Assembly (NCBI GenBank): GCA_034769895.1
Contig: CM068367.1
Coordinates: 1,312,139,046 to 1,312,203,045 of the forward strand
Reading direction: 5' to 3'
Length of the DNA: 64,000 nucleotides
DNA from: Magicicada septendecula
Taxonomy: Eukaryota; Arthropoda; Insecta; Hemiptera; Cicadidae
Part shown: piece by piece, positions 50,748 to 63,762 of the stretch
Position numbering within the stretch: the stretch's first letter is position 1
How the letters are laid out: every line of letters starts with the position of its first letter
Notes under the pieces: generated by a model
Databases searched by the model: none
The model's input: only the letters and a program-made list of their open reading frames with translations
What the model was told of the DNA's origin: nothing
Program-made: the position numbers and the translations under genes

Positions 50748-53700
50748 TTTACTTCCATATTCCTTAATGAATGGAAGTATGGTGATGGCAAAAAAAATTG
50801 TGTTCGAGATTATTGCAGATTCTGATTCTACTACACTCAAAACATGAAAAAAAGTCGTTTTCCGAAAAGTGTCTGTGTGTCTGTCTGTCTGTCTGTCTGT
50901 GTGTCTGTCTGTGTGTCTGTCTGTCTATCTGTAGATTTTTTTTTTTCTATGGCAAACGATAACTGCCGCAAATTCAAACAGAATCAAATAATGTTTTGCA
51001 TGCAGCCCTGATTTGCAGAGTACTCGCGACCTATTGTTTTTGGTGAAGATCGGTTGAGGGAAAGGGGTAGTTTACCTGCAACGGTTTTTTTTTAGCAAGG
51101 GTAATTTTGTTTATTTGGCAAACGATAACAGCCGCAAATTCAAACAGAATCAAATAATGTTTCGTATACAGCCCTGAATTGTAGAGGTCTCAAGATCTGT
51201 TGATTTTGGTGAAGATCGGTTAAGGGAAAGGGGTAGTTTACTTGTAACATTTTACGTTTTAACAAGGGTATTTCCTATGGCAAACGATAACAGCCGCAAA
51301 TTCAAACAGAATCAAAAGATTATTTGCATACAGCCCTAAATTGTAGAGTTCTCAAGACCTATTGTTTTTGGTGAAGTTCGGTTGAGGGAAAGGGGTAGTT
51401 TACCAGCAACGTTTTTTTAACAAGGGTATTTTCTATGGCAAACGATAACAGCCGCAAATTCAAACAGAATCAAATAATGTTTTGCATACAGCCCTGATTT
51501 GTAGAGTACTCAAGACGTATTGTTTTTGGTGAAGATCGGTTAAGGGAAAGGGGTAGTTTACCAGTAACGTTTTATGTTTTAACAAGGGTATTTCCTATGG
51601 CAAACGATAACAGCCGCTAATTCAAACAGAATCAAAAGATTATTTGCATACAGCCCTAAATTGTAGAGTTCTCAAGACCTATTGTTTTTGGAGAAGATCG
51701 GTTGAGGGAAAGGGGTAGTTTACCTGCAACGTTTTTTTAACAAGGGTATTTTATATGGCAAACGATAACAGCTGCAAATTCAAACAGAATCAAATAATGT
51801 TTTGCATACAGCCCTGATTTGTAGAGTACTCAAGACCTATTGTTTTTGGTGAAGATCGGTTAAGGGGAAGGGGTAGTTTACCTGCAACGTTTTTTTATCA
51901 AGCGTATTTTCTATGGCAAACGATAACAGCCGCAAATTCAAACAGAATCAAATAATTTTTTGCATACTTCCCTGAATTGTAGAGGTCTCAATGACTTTCG
52001 ATTTTGGTGAAGATCGGTTAAGGGGAAGGGGTAGTTTACCTGCAACCTTTTACGTTTTAACAAGAGTAAAGTACTTGAAAATTTATTTAAACTTTTTGAA
52101 ACAATGGTAATTCTTAAAAATAAAATAATTTTGTTGCCAGGCAATAAAATTATAATTTTTTAATTTTAATGTAATATAATATTTTTCATTTAATACAGCA
52201 ATAAAAAGGCAGGTAAGACACAGCCTGGCTGTTTGGCTGAAAATGATTTTAAATTTAAATCTTAGAATATGGAAGTCATGTATGGTTCTCCATACCGATA
52301 TTTTACTTCCATATTCCTTAAGGAATGGAAGTATGGTGATGGCAAAAAAAATCGTGTTCGAGATTATTGCAGATCTGATTCTACTACACTCAAAACATGA
52401 AAAAAAGTCGTTTTCCGAAAAGTGTCTGTGTGTGTGTCTGTCTGTGTGTCTGTCTGTCTATCTAACGGTAGATTTTTTTTCTATGGCAAACGATAACTGC
52501 CGCAAATTCAAACAGAATCAAATAATTGTTTGCATACAGCCCTGATTTGCAGAGTACTCGCGACCTGTTGTTTTTGGTGAAGATCGGTTAAGGGAAAGGG
52601 GTAGTTTACCTGCAACGTTTTTTTTTTAGCAAGGGTAATTTTGTTTGTTTGGCAAACGATAACAGCCGCAAATTCAAACAGAATCAAATAATGTTTCGCA
52701 TACAGCCCTGAATTGTAGAGTTCTCAAGATCTGTTAATTTTAGTAAAGATCGGTTAAGGGAAAGGGGTAGTTTACCTGTAACGTTTTATGTTTTAACAAG
52801 GGTATTTCCTATGGCAAACGATAACAGCCGCAAATTCAAACAGAATCAAAAGATTATTAGCATACAGCCCTAAATTGTAGAGTTCTCAAGACCTATTGTT
52901 TTTGGTGAAGATCGGTTGAGGGAAAGGGGTAGTTTACCTGCAACGTTTTTTTAACAAGGGTATTTTTTTTCTATGGCAAACGATAACTGCCGCAAATTCA
53001 AACAGAATCAAATAACTTTTTGCATACAGCCCTGATTTGTAGAGTACTGACGACCTATTGTTTTTGGTGAAGATCGGTTAAGGGAAAGGGGTAGTTTACC
53101 TACAACGTTTTTTTAACAAGGTTATTTTTTATGGCAAACGATAACAGCCGCAAATTCAAACATAATCAAATAATTTTCTGCATACAGCCCTGGTTTGTAG
53201 AGTTCTCAAGACCTATTGTTTTTGGTGAAGATCGGTTGAGGGAAAGGGGTAGTTTACCTGCAACGTTTTTTTAACAAGGGTATTTTTTTTCTATGGCAAA
53301 CGATAACTGCCGCAAATTCAAACAGAATCAAATAACTTTTTGCATACAGCCCTGATTTGTAGAGTACTGACGACCTATTGTTTTTGGTGAAGATCGGTTA
53401 AGGGAAAGGGGTAGTTTACCTACAACGTTTTTTTAACAAGGTTATTTTTTATGGCAAACGATAACAGCCGCAAATTCAAACATAATCAAATAATTTTCTG
53501 CATACAGCCCTGGTTTGTAGAGTACTCAAGACCTATTGTTTTTGGTGAAGATCGGTTGAGGGGAAGGGGTAGTTTACCTTCAACGTTTGTTATAAAGCGT
53601 ATTTTCTATGGCAAACGATAACTGCCGCAAATTCAAACAGAATCAAATAATTTTTTGCATACGTCAGTGAATTGTAGAGGACTCAAGGCCGTTAGATTTT

Positions 53701-54522
53701 GGTGAAGATCGGTTAAGGGGAAGGGGTAGTTTACCTGCAACCTTTTACGTTTTAACAATAGTAAAGTACTTGAAAATTCATTTAAACTTTTTCAAAAAAT
53801 GGTAATTGTTAAAAATAAAATAATTTTGTTGCCAGGCAATAAAATTATAATTTTTTCATTTTAATGTAAATTATGTATATATTAGAAAATATATCGTGCT
53901 TGGCAGGAAAGCATATTTCAGATTATGAGTCTTAGAATATGGAAGTCATGTATGGTTCTCCATACCGATATTTTTCTATGGCAAACGATAACAGCCGCAA
54001 ATTCAAACCGAATCAAATAATGTTTTGCATACAGCCCTAAGTTGTAGAGTACTCAAGACCAATTGTTTTTGGTGAAGATCGGTTAAGGGGAAGGGGTAGT
54101 TTACCGGCAACGTTTTTTTATCAAGCGTATTTTCTATGGCAAACGATAACACCCGCAAATTCAAACAGAATCAAATACGTTTTTGCTTACGTCACTGAAT
54201 TGTAGAGGTCTCAAAGACTTTCGATTTTGGTGAAGATCGGTTAAGGGGAAGGGGTAGTTTACCTGCAACCTTTTACGTTTTAACAAGAGTAAAGTACTTG
54301 AAAATTTATTTAAACTTTTTGAAACAATGGTAATTGTTAAAAATAAAATAATTTTGTTGCCAGGCAATAAAATTATAATTTTTTCATTTTAATGTAATAT
54401 AATATTTTTCATTTAATACAGCAATAAAAAGGCAGGTAAGACACAGCCTGGCTGTTTGGCTGAAAATGATTTTACATATAAATCTTAGAATATGGAAGTC
54501 ATGTATGGTTCTCCATACCGAT
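50748..54522 (-). repeat. large inverted block of cassettes
   Basis: Read on the minus strand it is three cassettes. Map: inverted R 50751-50868 and microsatellite 50870-50931, monomers, L to about 52175, link with CAGCCTGGCTGTTTGGCTG, punctuation 52261-52299; second R 52305-52422, microsatellite 52423-52463, monomers, L to about 53870, punctuation 53931-53979; short third group of monomers with L to about 54390, the same link, and punctuation 54484-54522. Within it 52901-53220 and 53221-53540 are a 320-bp tandem duplication of two monomers. Confidence 0.9.
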
Positions 54523-54745
54523 TTTGTATATATAAGATGTAAACTATACCACTTACTTGACATAAACCGTGATAGCTAAGCTAATGTACAACATATATGT
54601 ATTAATTATACACATAAATTTTCCTGGATAGACACTCTATCTATTGGCGAAAACTTGAATAAAATCCGTTCAGTACTTCCTGAGATTAGCGATTTCAAAC
54701 ACAGAGAGAAAACGGCCCGACTTTACTTTATACTATGTACAGATT
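54523..54745 (-). repeat. dispersed-repeat fragment between inverted and forward blocks
   Basis: On the minus strand it contains 'CTGAACGGATTTTATTCAAG', 'ATAGATAGAGTGTCTATCC' and a TA-rich end. This motif order occurs in many insect interspersed repeats, but I cannot assign a family. It separates the last inverted punctuation module from a forward L module. Confidence 0.55.
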
Positions 54746-55845
54746 TACATTAAAATGAAAAAATTATAATTTTATTGCCTGGCAACAAAATTATTTTATT
54801 TTTAACAATTACCATTGTTCCAAAAGTTTAAATGAATTTTCAAGTACTTTACTCTTGTTAAAACGTAAAAGGTTGCAGGTAAACTACCCCTTCCCCTTAA
54901 CCGATCTTCACCAAAATCAAAAGACCTTGAGACCTCTACAATGCAGGGACGTATGCAAAAAATTATTTGATTCTGTTTGATTTTGCGGCTGTTATCGTTT
55001 GCCATATAAAATACGCTTGATAAAAAAATGTTGCCGGTAAACTACCCCTTCCTCTTAACCGATCTTCACCAAAAACAAAAAGTCTTGAGTACTCTACAAA
55101 TCAGGGCTGTATGCAAAAAATTATTTGATTCTGTTTGAATTTGCGGCTGTTATCGTTTGCCATAAAAAATACCCTTGTTAAAAAAATGTTCCAGGTAAAC
55201 TACCCCTTTCTCTTAACCGATCTTAACCAAAAACAATAGGTCTTGAGAACTCTACACTTTAGGGCTGTATGCAAATAATCTTTTGATTCTGTTTGAATTT
55301 GAGGCTGTTATCGTTTGCCATAGGAAACACCCTTGTTAAAACATAAAACGTTGCTGGTAAACTACCCCTTTCCCTTAACCTATCATCACCAAAAACAATA
55401 GGTTGAGAACTTTACAATTCAGGGCTGTATACGAAACATTATTTAATTCTGTTTGAATTTGCGGCTGTTATCGTTTGCCAAAAAAAAAAAAAAATTTCCC
55501 TTGATAAAAAAAACCGTTGCAGGTAAACTACCCCTTTCCCTCAACCGATCTTCACCAAAAACAATAGGTCGTGAGTACTCTACAAATCTGGGCTGTATGC
55601 AAAACATTATTTGATTCTGTTTGAATTTGCGGCAGTTATCGTTTGCCATAAAAAAAAAATCTACAGACAGACACACACACAGACAGACAGACAGACACAC
55701 AGACACACACACAGACACTTTTCGAAAAATGACTTTTTTTCATGTTTTGAGTGTAGTACAATCATATTCTGCAATAATCTCGAACACGATTTTTTTTGCC
55801 ATCACCATACTTCCATTCCTTAAGGAAAAGTAATATGGAAGTAAA
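54746..55845 (+). repeat. forward cassette lacking punctuation
   Basis: L at about 54750-54860, about five monomers, (GACA)/(CA) microsatellite 55664-55718, R to about 55843. The R palindrome has a small internal insertion (AAGGAAAAGTAATATGGAAGT) and abuts the next punctuation module. Confidence 0.9.
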
Positions 55846-55910
55846 TATCGGTATGGAGAACCATACATGACTTCCATGTTCTAAGATTTATATTTAAAAT
55901 CATATTCGAA

Positions 55911-56141
55911 ATGAAATATTTCCATAGAAACTACGTCTTTCTACTTATTGCTTCAGCATTAACCACAGTACTGTGCTCACTAACGTATACCACCACCACC
56001 TCACGTTTTCGCACTCGATTTTCACCGATGATGGCAGTCGATGGCACTGCCGAAAAGTCTGGTTTTGCAGAAAACATAGGACTACGGCTAAAGAGCCCGG
56101 GAAGCAATTTTAACAAAAAACTACTTCTTTGTTGCCGATAA
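55911..56141 (+). other. ORF-like segment in the cassette at 55847, 76 codons
   Basis: Close to the unit 1 copy (shares the 'VLCSLTYTTTT' form). Confidence 0.35.
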
Positions 56142-56842
56142 CGTAGTACACATACAAAAAATTCTCCCCTACACCTTCAACTATAATTTTTAATAATAGA
56201 AAATTACCCCCACCCCGTTCTCCTAACTTCTTCATTTATAGATATTTCATCTACGTTTCTACAGTGGATTACTATGAGCTTCTTATCAGGATACTTTATT
56301 TATAAAAATAAAGTACTTTACTCTTGTTAAAACATAAAATGTTTCCGGTAAATTACCCCTTTCTCTTAACCGATCTTCTCCAAAATCAACAGACCTTCCG
56401 TCCTCTACAATTCAGGGAAGCATGCAAAAAAATATTTGATTCTGTTTGAATGTGCGGCAGTTATCGTTCGTCATGGAAACATTTCTCTTGTTACAACATA
56501 AAATGTTGCAGGTAAACTACCCCTTTCCCTTAACCGATCTTCACCAAAATCAATAGACCTTGAGCTCTCTGCAACTCAGGGGGTGCAAAAAATTATTTGA
56601 TTCTCATTGAATTTTCGGCAGTTATCGTTCGTCATAAAAAAATTACCGTTTTTAAAACATAAAACGTTGCTGATAAACTACCCCTTCCCTTAACCGATCT
56701 TCAACAAAATCAACAGACCTTGAGTTCTCTTTAGTTCAAAAAGGTATGCAAAAACCTAGTTGATTCTGCTTGAATTTACGGTAGTTATCGTTCGTCATAT
56801 AAAAAATTACCCTTGTTAAAACATAAAATGTTGCTGGTAAAC

Positions 56843-57854
56843 TACCCCTTTCCCTCAACCGATCTTCACCAACACCAATACGTATTGAGAACTCTAAAAT
56901 ACAGGGCTGTATGCAAAACATCATTTGATTCTGTTTGAATTTGCGGTTGTTATCGTTTACTATAGAAAACATGGAAGTAAAAATTACCCTTGATAAAAAA
57001 CCGTTGCAGGTAAACTACCCCTTTCCCTTAACCGATCTTCACCAAAAACAATAGGTCTTGAGAACTCTACAATTCAGGGCTGTATGCAAAACATTAGTTG
57101 ATTCTGTTTGAATTTACGGCAGTTATCGTTCGTCATAGAAAAAATACCCTTGTTAAAACATAAAACGTTGCAGGTAAACTACCCCTTCCCTTAACCGATC
57201 TTCAACAAAACCAACAGGTCTTGAGAACTGTACATTTCACGGCTGTATGCAAAATATTATATGATTCTGTTTGAATTTGCGGCTGTTATCATTTGCCATA
57301 TAAAATACCCTTGATAACAAAAAACGTGTCGGGTAAACTACCCCTTTCCCTCAACCGATCTTCACCAACACCAATACGTATTGAGAACTCTAAAATACAG
57401 GGCTGTATGCAAAACATCATTTGATTCTGTTTGAATTTGCGGTTGTTATCGTTTACTATAGAAAACATGGAAGTAAAAATTACCCTTGATAAAAAACCGT
57501 TGCAGGTAAACTACCCCTTTCCCTTAACCGATCTTCACCAAAAACAATAGGTCTTGAGAACTCTACAATTCAGGGCTGTATGCAAAACATTAGTTGATTC
57601 TGTTTGAATTTACGGCAGTTATCGTTCGTCATAGAAAAAATACCCTTGTTAAAACATAAAACGTTGCAGGTAAACTACCCCTTCCCTTAACCGATCTTCA
57701 ACAAAACCAACAGGTCTTGAGAACTGTACATTTCACGGCTGTATGCAAAATATTATATGATTCTGTTTGAATTTGCGGCTGTTATCATTTGCCATATAAA
57801 ATACCCTTGATAACAAAAAACGTGTCGGGTAAATTACCCGTTTCCCTTAACCGA
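56843..57854 (+). repeat. 506-bp tandem duplication of three monomers
   Basis: Landmarks such as ACATGGAAGTAAAAATTACC recur at an offset of exactly 506. Edges are uncertain by some tens of bases because both lie within monomers. Confidence 0.88.
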
Positions 57855-59097
57855 TCTTCACCAAAAATAACAGGTCTTTAGTACTCAACAAAACAGGGCT
57901 GTATGCAAAAACGTATTTGATTCTGTTTGAATTTGCGGCTCTTATCGTTTGCCATATAAAATACCCTTATAAAACATCAAACGTTGCAGGTAAACTACCC
58001 CATTCCCTTAACCGATCTTCACCAACAACAATAGGTATTGAGAACTCTACAATACAGGGCTGTATGCAAAACATCATTTGATTCTGTTTGAATTTGTGGC
58101 TGTTATCGTTTGCCATAAAAAAAATTACACTTGATAAAAAACCGTTGCCGGTAAACTACCCCTTTCTCTTAACCGATCTTCACCAAAAACGAAAGGTCTT
58201 GAGACCTCTACAATTCAGGGACGTATGCAAAAAATTATTTGATTCTGTTTGAATTTGCGGCTGTTATCGTTTGCCATAGAAAATACGCTTGATAAAAAAC
58301 GTTGCAGGTAAACTACCCCTTCCCCTTAACCGATCTTCACCAAAAACAATAGGTCTTGAGAACTCTACAATGTAGGGCTGTATGCAAAAAATCTTTTGAT
58401 TCTGTTTGAATTTGCGGCTGTTATCGTTTGCCATAGGAAATACCCTTGTTAAAACATAAAACGTTACCGGTAAACTACCCTTTTCCCTTAACCGATCTTC
58501 ACCAAAAACAATAGGTCTTGAGAACTCTACAATGTAGGGCTGTATGCAAAAAATCTTTTGATTCTGTTTGAATTTGCGGCTGTTATCGTTTGCCATAGGA
58601 AATACCCTTGTTAAAACATAAAACGTTACCGGTAAACTACTCTTTTCCCTTAACCGATCTTCACCAAAAACAATAGGTTTTGAGAACTCTATAATTCAGG
58701 GCTGTATGCGAAACATTATTTGATTCTGTTTGAATTTGCGGCTGTTATCGTTTGCCAAAAAAAAAAAATTTCCCTTGATAAAAAAAAACCGTTGCAGGTA
58801 AACTACCCCTTTTCCTCAACCGATCTTCACCAAAAACAATATGTCGCGAGTACTCTACTAATCAGGGCTGTATGCAAAAAAATTATTTGATTCTGTTTGA
58901 ATTTGCGGCAGTTATCGTTTGCCATAGAAAAAAATCTACAGACAGACAGACAGACACACAGACACACACACAGACACTTTTCGAAAAATGACTTTTTTTC
59001 ATGTTTTGAGTGTAGTACAAGCATATTCTGCAATAATCTCGAACACGATTTTTTTTGCCATCACCATACTTCCATTTCCTTAAGGAACATGGAAGTA

Positions 59098-59313
59098 AAA
59101 AGGCAGGGAAGACCTGCTTCCCACCAACATAACGCGTGGAAGTCGAAAATTATCCAGCGTGGATAGCGATTTGCTTCCTGTGGATCGCTGGGCAGTGTAA
59201 CTGCACGTGTTTACAGAGGAACGATTCATAGACAGAATTTTCGTCTTTAGGGAATGAACCCTCTGCAAGATGCTGAGGGTCCATGAGTGACTTCGGAGCG
59301 CTCCTTCTTTTCC
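59098..59313 (-). repeat. block X, copy 2, inverted, without the (TG)n tract
   Basis: Reverse complement of the block at 49530-49782/59744-59999. The post-repeat motif (complement: GTCTTCCCTGCCTTTTTA) is fused straight to the interior, so the whole dinucleotide tract and about 80 bp next to it are missing. It abuts an R palindrome at 59095. Confidence 0.85.
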
Positions 59314-59584
59314 GCGTGTTTGTTCTGTGAAACGTACACTGTAGATTCGCAGCTTTACTCTAAGCAACGCTCAATAGGAAATGTTGAAAATTTTTGTCCA
59401 CGGGGTACCCTCATACACACTAAACCTGCTCTGATGTTTTAATTACCGACATCATAATATTAAAACTTTGGAAACTTGAGCACTACTTAATGAAGATCAA
59501 TCATTAACTTATACAAGCCATTAATTTTATGCATATTTTTTATATATATGTGTACTACGTTACACATATATTTTAAATATAAAT
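59314..59584. other. unique AT-rich sequence between the two inverted block X copies
   Basis: No array modules. Ends in a (TA)-rich stretch before an inverted punctuation module. Confidence 0.6.
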
Positions 59585-59623
59585 CTTAGAACATGGAAGT
59601 CATGTATGGTTCTCCATACCGAT
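59585..59623 (-). repeat. inverted punctuation module, solitary
   Basis: Complement of the 29-copy module, flanked on both sides by sequence that is neither monomer nor L/R. Confidence 0.88.
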
Positions 59624-59743
59624 ATTTGTTATTATGGGGTAGTCGTTTGATGTAATGTTATTTTCAGTCACTTTATCCATAAAAATTGGGTAGGCTTACA
59701 TTATTCTTATAAAGAAACCGAACTACGCAGATAATCATCCCTC

Positions 59744-61020
<1,277 letters not shown>

Positions 61021-62405
61021 AAAATATCGGTATGGTGAACCAACATTACTTCCATGTTCTAAGATTTATATTTAAAATCATTTACGAAATGAAATGTTTC
61101 CATAGAAACTACTTCTTTCCACTTATTGCTTCAGCCTTAACCACAGTACTGTGGTCACTAACGTATACCACCACACGTTATCGCACTCGATTTTCACTGA
61201 TGATGGCAGTCGACGGCACTGCCGAAACGTCTGGTTTTGCAGAAAACATTGGACTACGGCCAAACAGCCCGGGAAGGAATTTTAACAACAAACTACTACT
61301 TTGTTGCCGATAACGTAGTACACATAAAAATTATCCCCTCCCCCTTCAACTATAATTTTCATTTATAGAAAATTACCCCCACCCCGTTCAACTAGCCTCT
61401 TCATTTATAGATATTTCATCTACGTTTCTACAGTGGATTATTAAGATCTTCTTATCAGGATACTTTATTTATCAAAATTAAGTACTTTACTCTTGTTACA
61501 ATAACAAATGTTTGTTACAAAAACAAAACTCAGACACATATGTAAAAATTATTTGATTCTGTTTGAATTTACGGCAGTTATCGTTCGTCATGGAAAAATT
61601 TCTCTTGTTACAACATAAAATGTTGCAGGTAAACTACCCCTTTCCCTTAACCGATCTTTACCAAAATCAACAGACCTTGAGTTCTCTACAATTTATAGAC
61701 GTATCCAAAAAATGATTTGATTATGTTTGGATTTACGCCAGTTATTGTTCGTCATAGAAAAAATTAACCTTGTTATCACATAAAATGTTGCTGGTAAACT
61801 ACCCCTTTCTCTTAACTGATCTTCACCAAAATCAACAGGTCTTGAGTCCTCTACAATTTAGGGATGCATGCAAAACATTATTTGATTCTGTTTGAATGTG
61901 CGGCAGTTAACGTTCGTCATAGAAACAATTACTCTTGTTAAAACATTAAAGGTGGCAGGTAAACTACCCCTTTCCCTTAACTGATCTTCACCAAAATCAA
62001 TAGACCTTTAGCTCTTTATAATTCAGGTATCTATACAAAAAATTGATTCTCTTTGAATATGCGGCAGTTATCATTCGTCATAAAAATAAAATTACCCTTG
62101 TTAAAACATAAAAACGTTGCAGGTAAACTACCCCTTTCCCTTAACCGATCTTCACCAAAAATAACAGTTCTTGAGAACTCTACAATTGAGGGCTGTATGC
62201 GAAACATTATTTGATTCTGTTTGAAGTTGCGGCTGTTATCGTTTGCCATAGAAAAAATCTAGACACACAGACACACACACACACTTTTCGAAAAATTACT
62301 TTTTTTTCATGTTTTGAGGGTAGTACAATCAGAATCTACAATTATCTCGAACACGATTTTTGTTAACATCACCATACTTCCATTTCCTTATGGAACATGG
62401 AAGTA
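61021..62405 (+). repeat. last forward cassette, most diverged
   Basis: Punctuation 61026 (diverged), ORF-like segment, C-rich leader, about five monomers, (CA)n 62261-62284, R to 62405. The palindrome here is degenerate (CCTTATGGAACATGGAAGT). The array ends here. Confidence 0.88.
61089..61313 (+). other. ORF-like segment of the last cassette, 74 codons
   Basis: The most diverged full-length copy. An in-phase upstream extension exists, but the conserved ATG is at 61089. The CTGATGA...GAAACGTC stretch at 61197-61231 lies inside it. Confidence 0.35.
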
Positions 62406-63494
62406 AAAGTAAGCTAATAAATTTGCCAATTCCGCAACAGTAAACATTTTTGTTATTTTACTTTTCTATATTATTCTATCTTTTACCAGATTGACTCTAT
62501 ATACAATTTCGTGACGTGCTAAATTATTGTACACAATCTTTATGTGTAAACGTTACTTTTAACGTAAGAGTAAAAGCGATTTCGGAGGTTACAGCAAAGT
62601 ATTAGAGTTGAGAAAGGCAGCATTAGAACAATCCTGTTTACAACGTAATACCGAAAAAACTAAATTTTTTATCATTTTAATCAGTGAGTAGTGAACTTCA
62701 TATCACTAAAAAAAAACTCAAGTCATCTGGTTTTATGCGAAGCAGTAATTATTTAACATTCGTAACAGTTAATCATTACTAAATAATTTATCAGTACTAA
62801 AGATTTATGTTTTTCTACTAAACTAAAGCCTTTTTATTATAAGGACTACTACATTTCTTTTTAGTACGTTTACATAAAATATAACAATACATGACACAAC
62901 AATTGACATAACAATATATAACAACAATTCCACTCATGTTACTAGGTGTTTTATATAAAAATCCGTATCTACAAACTGGCCTATTCACTCCTTCTGTATT
63001 TTGTTCTTTTTACCGCTTCATATAATAAAAAAAGAATTATAATTTTATTGGTAACTTCACTTGTTTAGTAAGAGACTCTTAATTTCCTTATTCCGTCAAT
63101 AAATATACCCATACCATAATTTAAGATCCCTCCTTCTGCCTCCAAAGTGAAGGTATCTTACCCTAATAACTTCAGTCAAAGCCTCTGAACCAACGCTCAC
63201 GTGTCGGCCAGTGTAAAGTGTCAACCAAAGGTTGTTCTTCATACACGAACTTCCTATTGTTTCCTGCAGTCTTTAATTCTTAACGTACAGACATCACATC
63301 CACTTCAGCTTGTTGAGTTCTAAACACCTAGTCTTGTGCAGTCTCATTTTTATTACATCATTTCCTAAACGTTACTACTTTATTCCAAAATATTCTCCCT
63401 CTCCATTGCGATCCAGGATATTTCAACTCCGTCTGTAATTTCATATTTATTCGTCTGCTGACTCTGTATTGTAAGTTATCAGACTATAAAGTAC
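62406..63494. other. AT-rich right flank without an assigned feature
   Basis: Read on both strands; no module, transposon end or convincing frame. GC-richer sequence at 63120-63300 has no recognised homology. Confidence 0.55.
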
Positions 63495-63735
63495 ACTAAA
63501 AACTCGGTTTTTATCCGAAACTAACACCGCATCGCGTTTATCCGAAAACCCGGTTTATCCGAAACAATTTTTTGTAAATTTTAAAAATATACAAAAGCAT
63601 TTTCCTGTCGCTATAATCTATATTTAATAGCGCAGACGAGCGATTCCACGTGATATAAAGTAGAAAGTCAATAAACAGAAATAATTTGGGATAAGGGGTA
63701 CTTCGAATTATCGATTTGTTCGGATTTTCGAACAT
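63495..63735. mobile_element. pogo/Tigger-like terminal-region sequence
   Basis: Repeated TATCCGAAA motifs occur at about 63515, 63538 and 63555 (CGGTTTATCCGAAACAATTT), and 'GAATTATCGATTTGTTCGG' near 63705. Iterated TATCCGAA in the terminal inverted repeats is characteristic of Tigger/pogo-group elements. The ends could not be fixed because the element runs off the window. Confidence 0.5.
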
Positions 63736-63762
63736 AAAGTATTATGTTCATATACTGTAAAC

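Larger units (their letters stand above)
55847..59095 (+). repeat. forward cassette with ORF-like segment
   Basis: Punctuation 55847, ORF-like segment 55911-56141, C-rich leader, about 17 monomers, microsatellite 58938-58977, R to 59095. It carries a 506-bp tandem duplication (about 56843-57854). Two consecutive 162-bp monomers at 58264-58596 keep one minus-strand frame open. A stray 'ACATGGAAGTAAAA' motif interrupts monomers at 56970 and 57476. Confidence 0.9.

Noticed and set aside
50571..50840. 89-codon minus-strand frame crossing the CTAGC element and the R module
   Set aside because: It crosses the junction of two unrelated repeats, so it is a chance fusion.
52050..54400. The 68-codon frame beginning MPGNKIILF that recurs more than ten times in either orientation
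   Set aside because: It spans the L module and the first monomer; it recurs because those modules recur. The reading is low-complexity and has no family resemblance.
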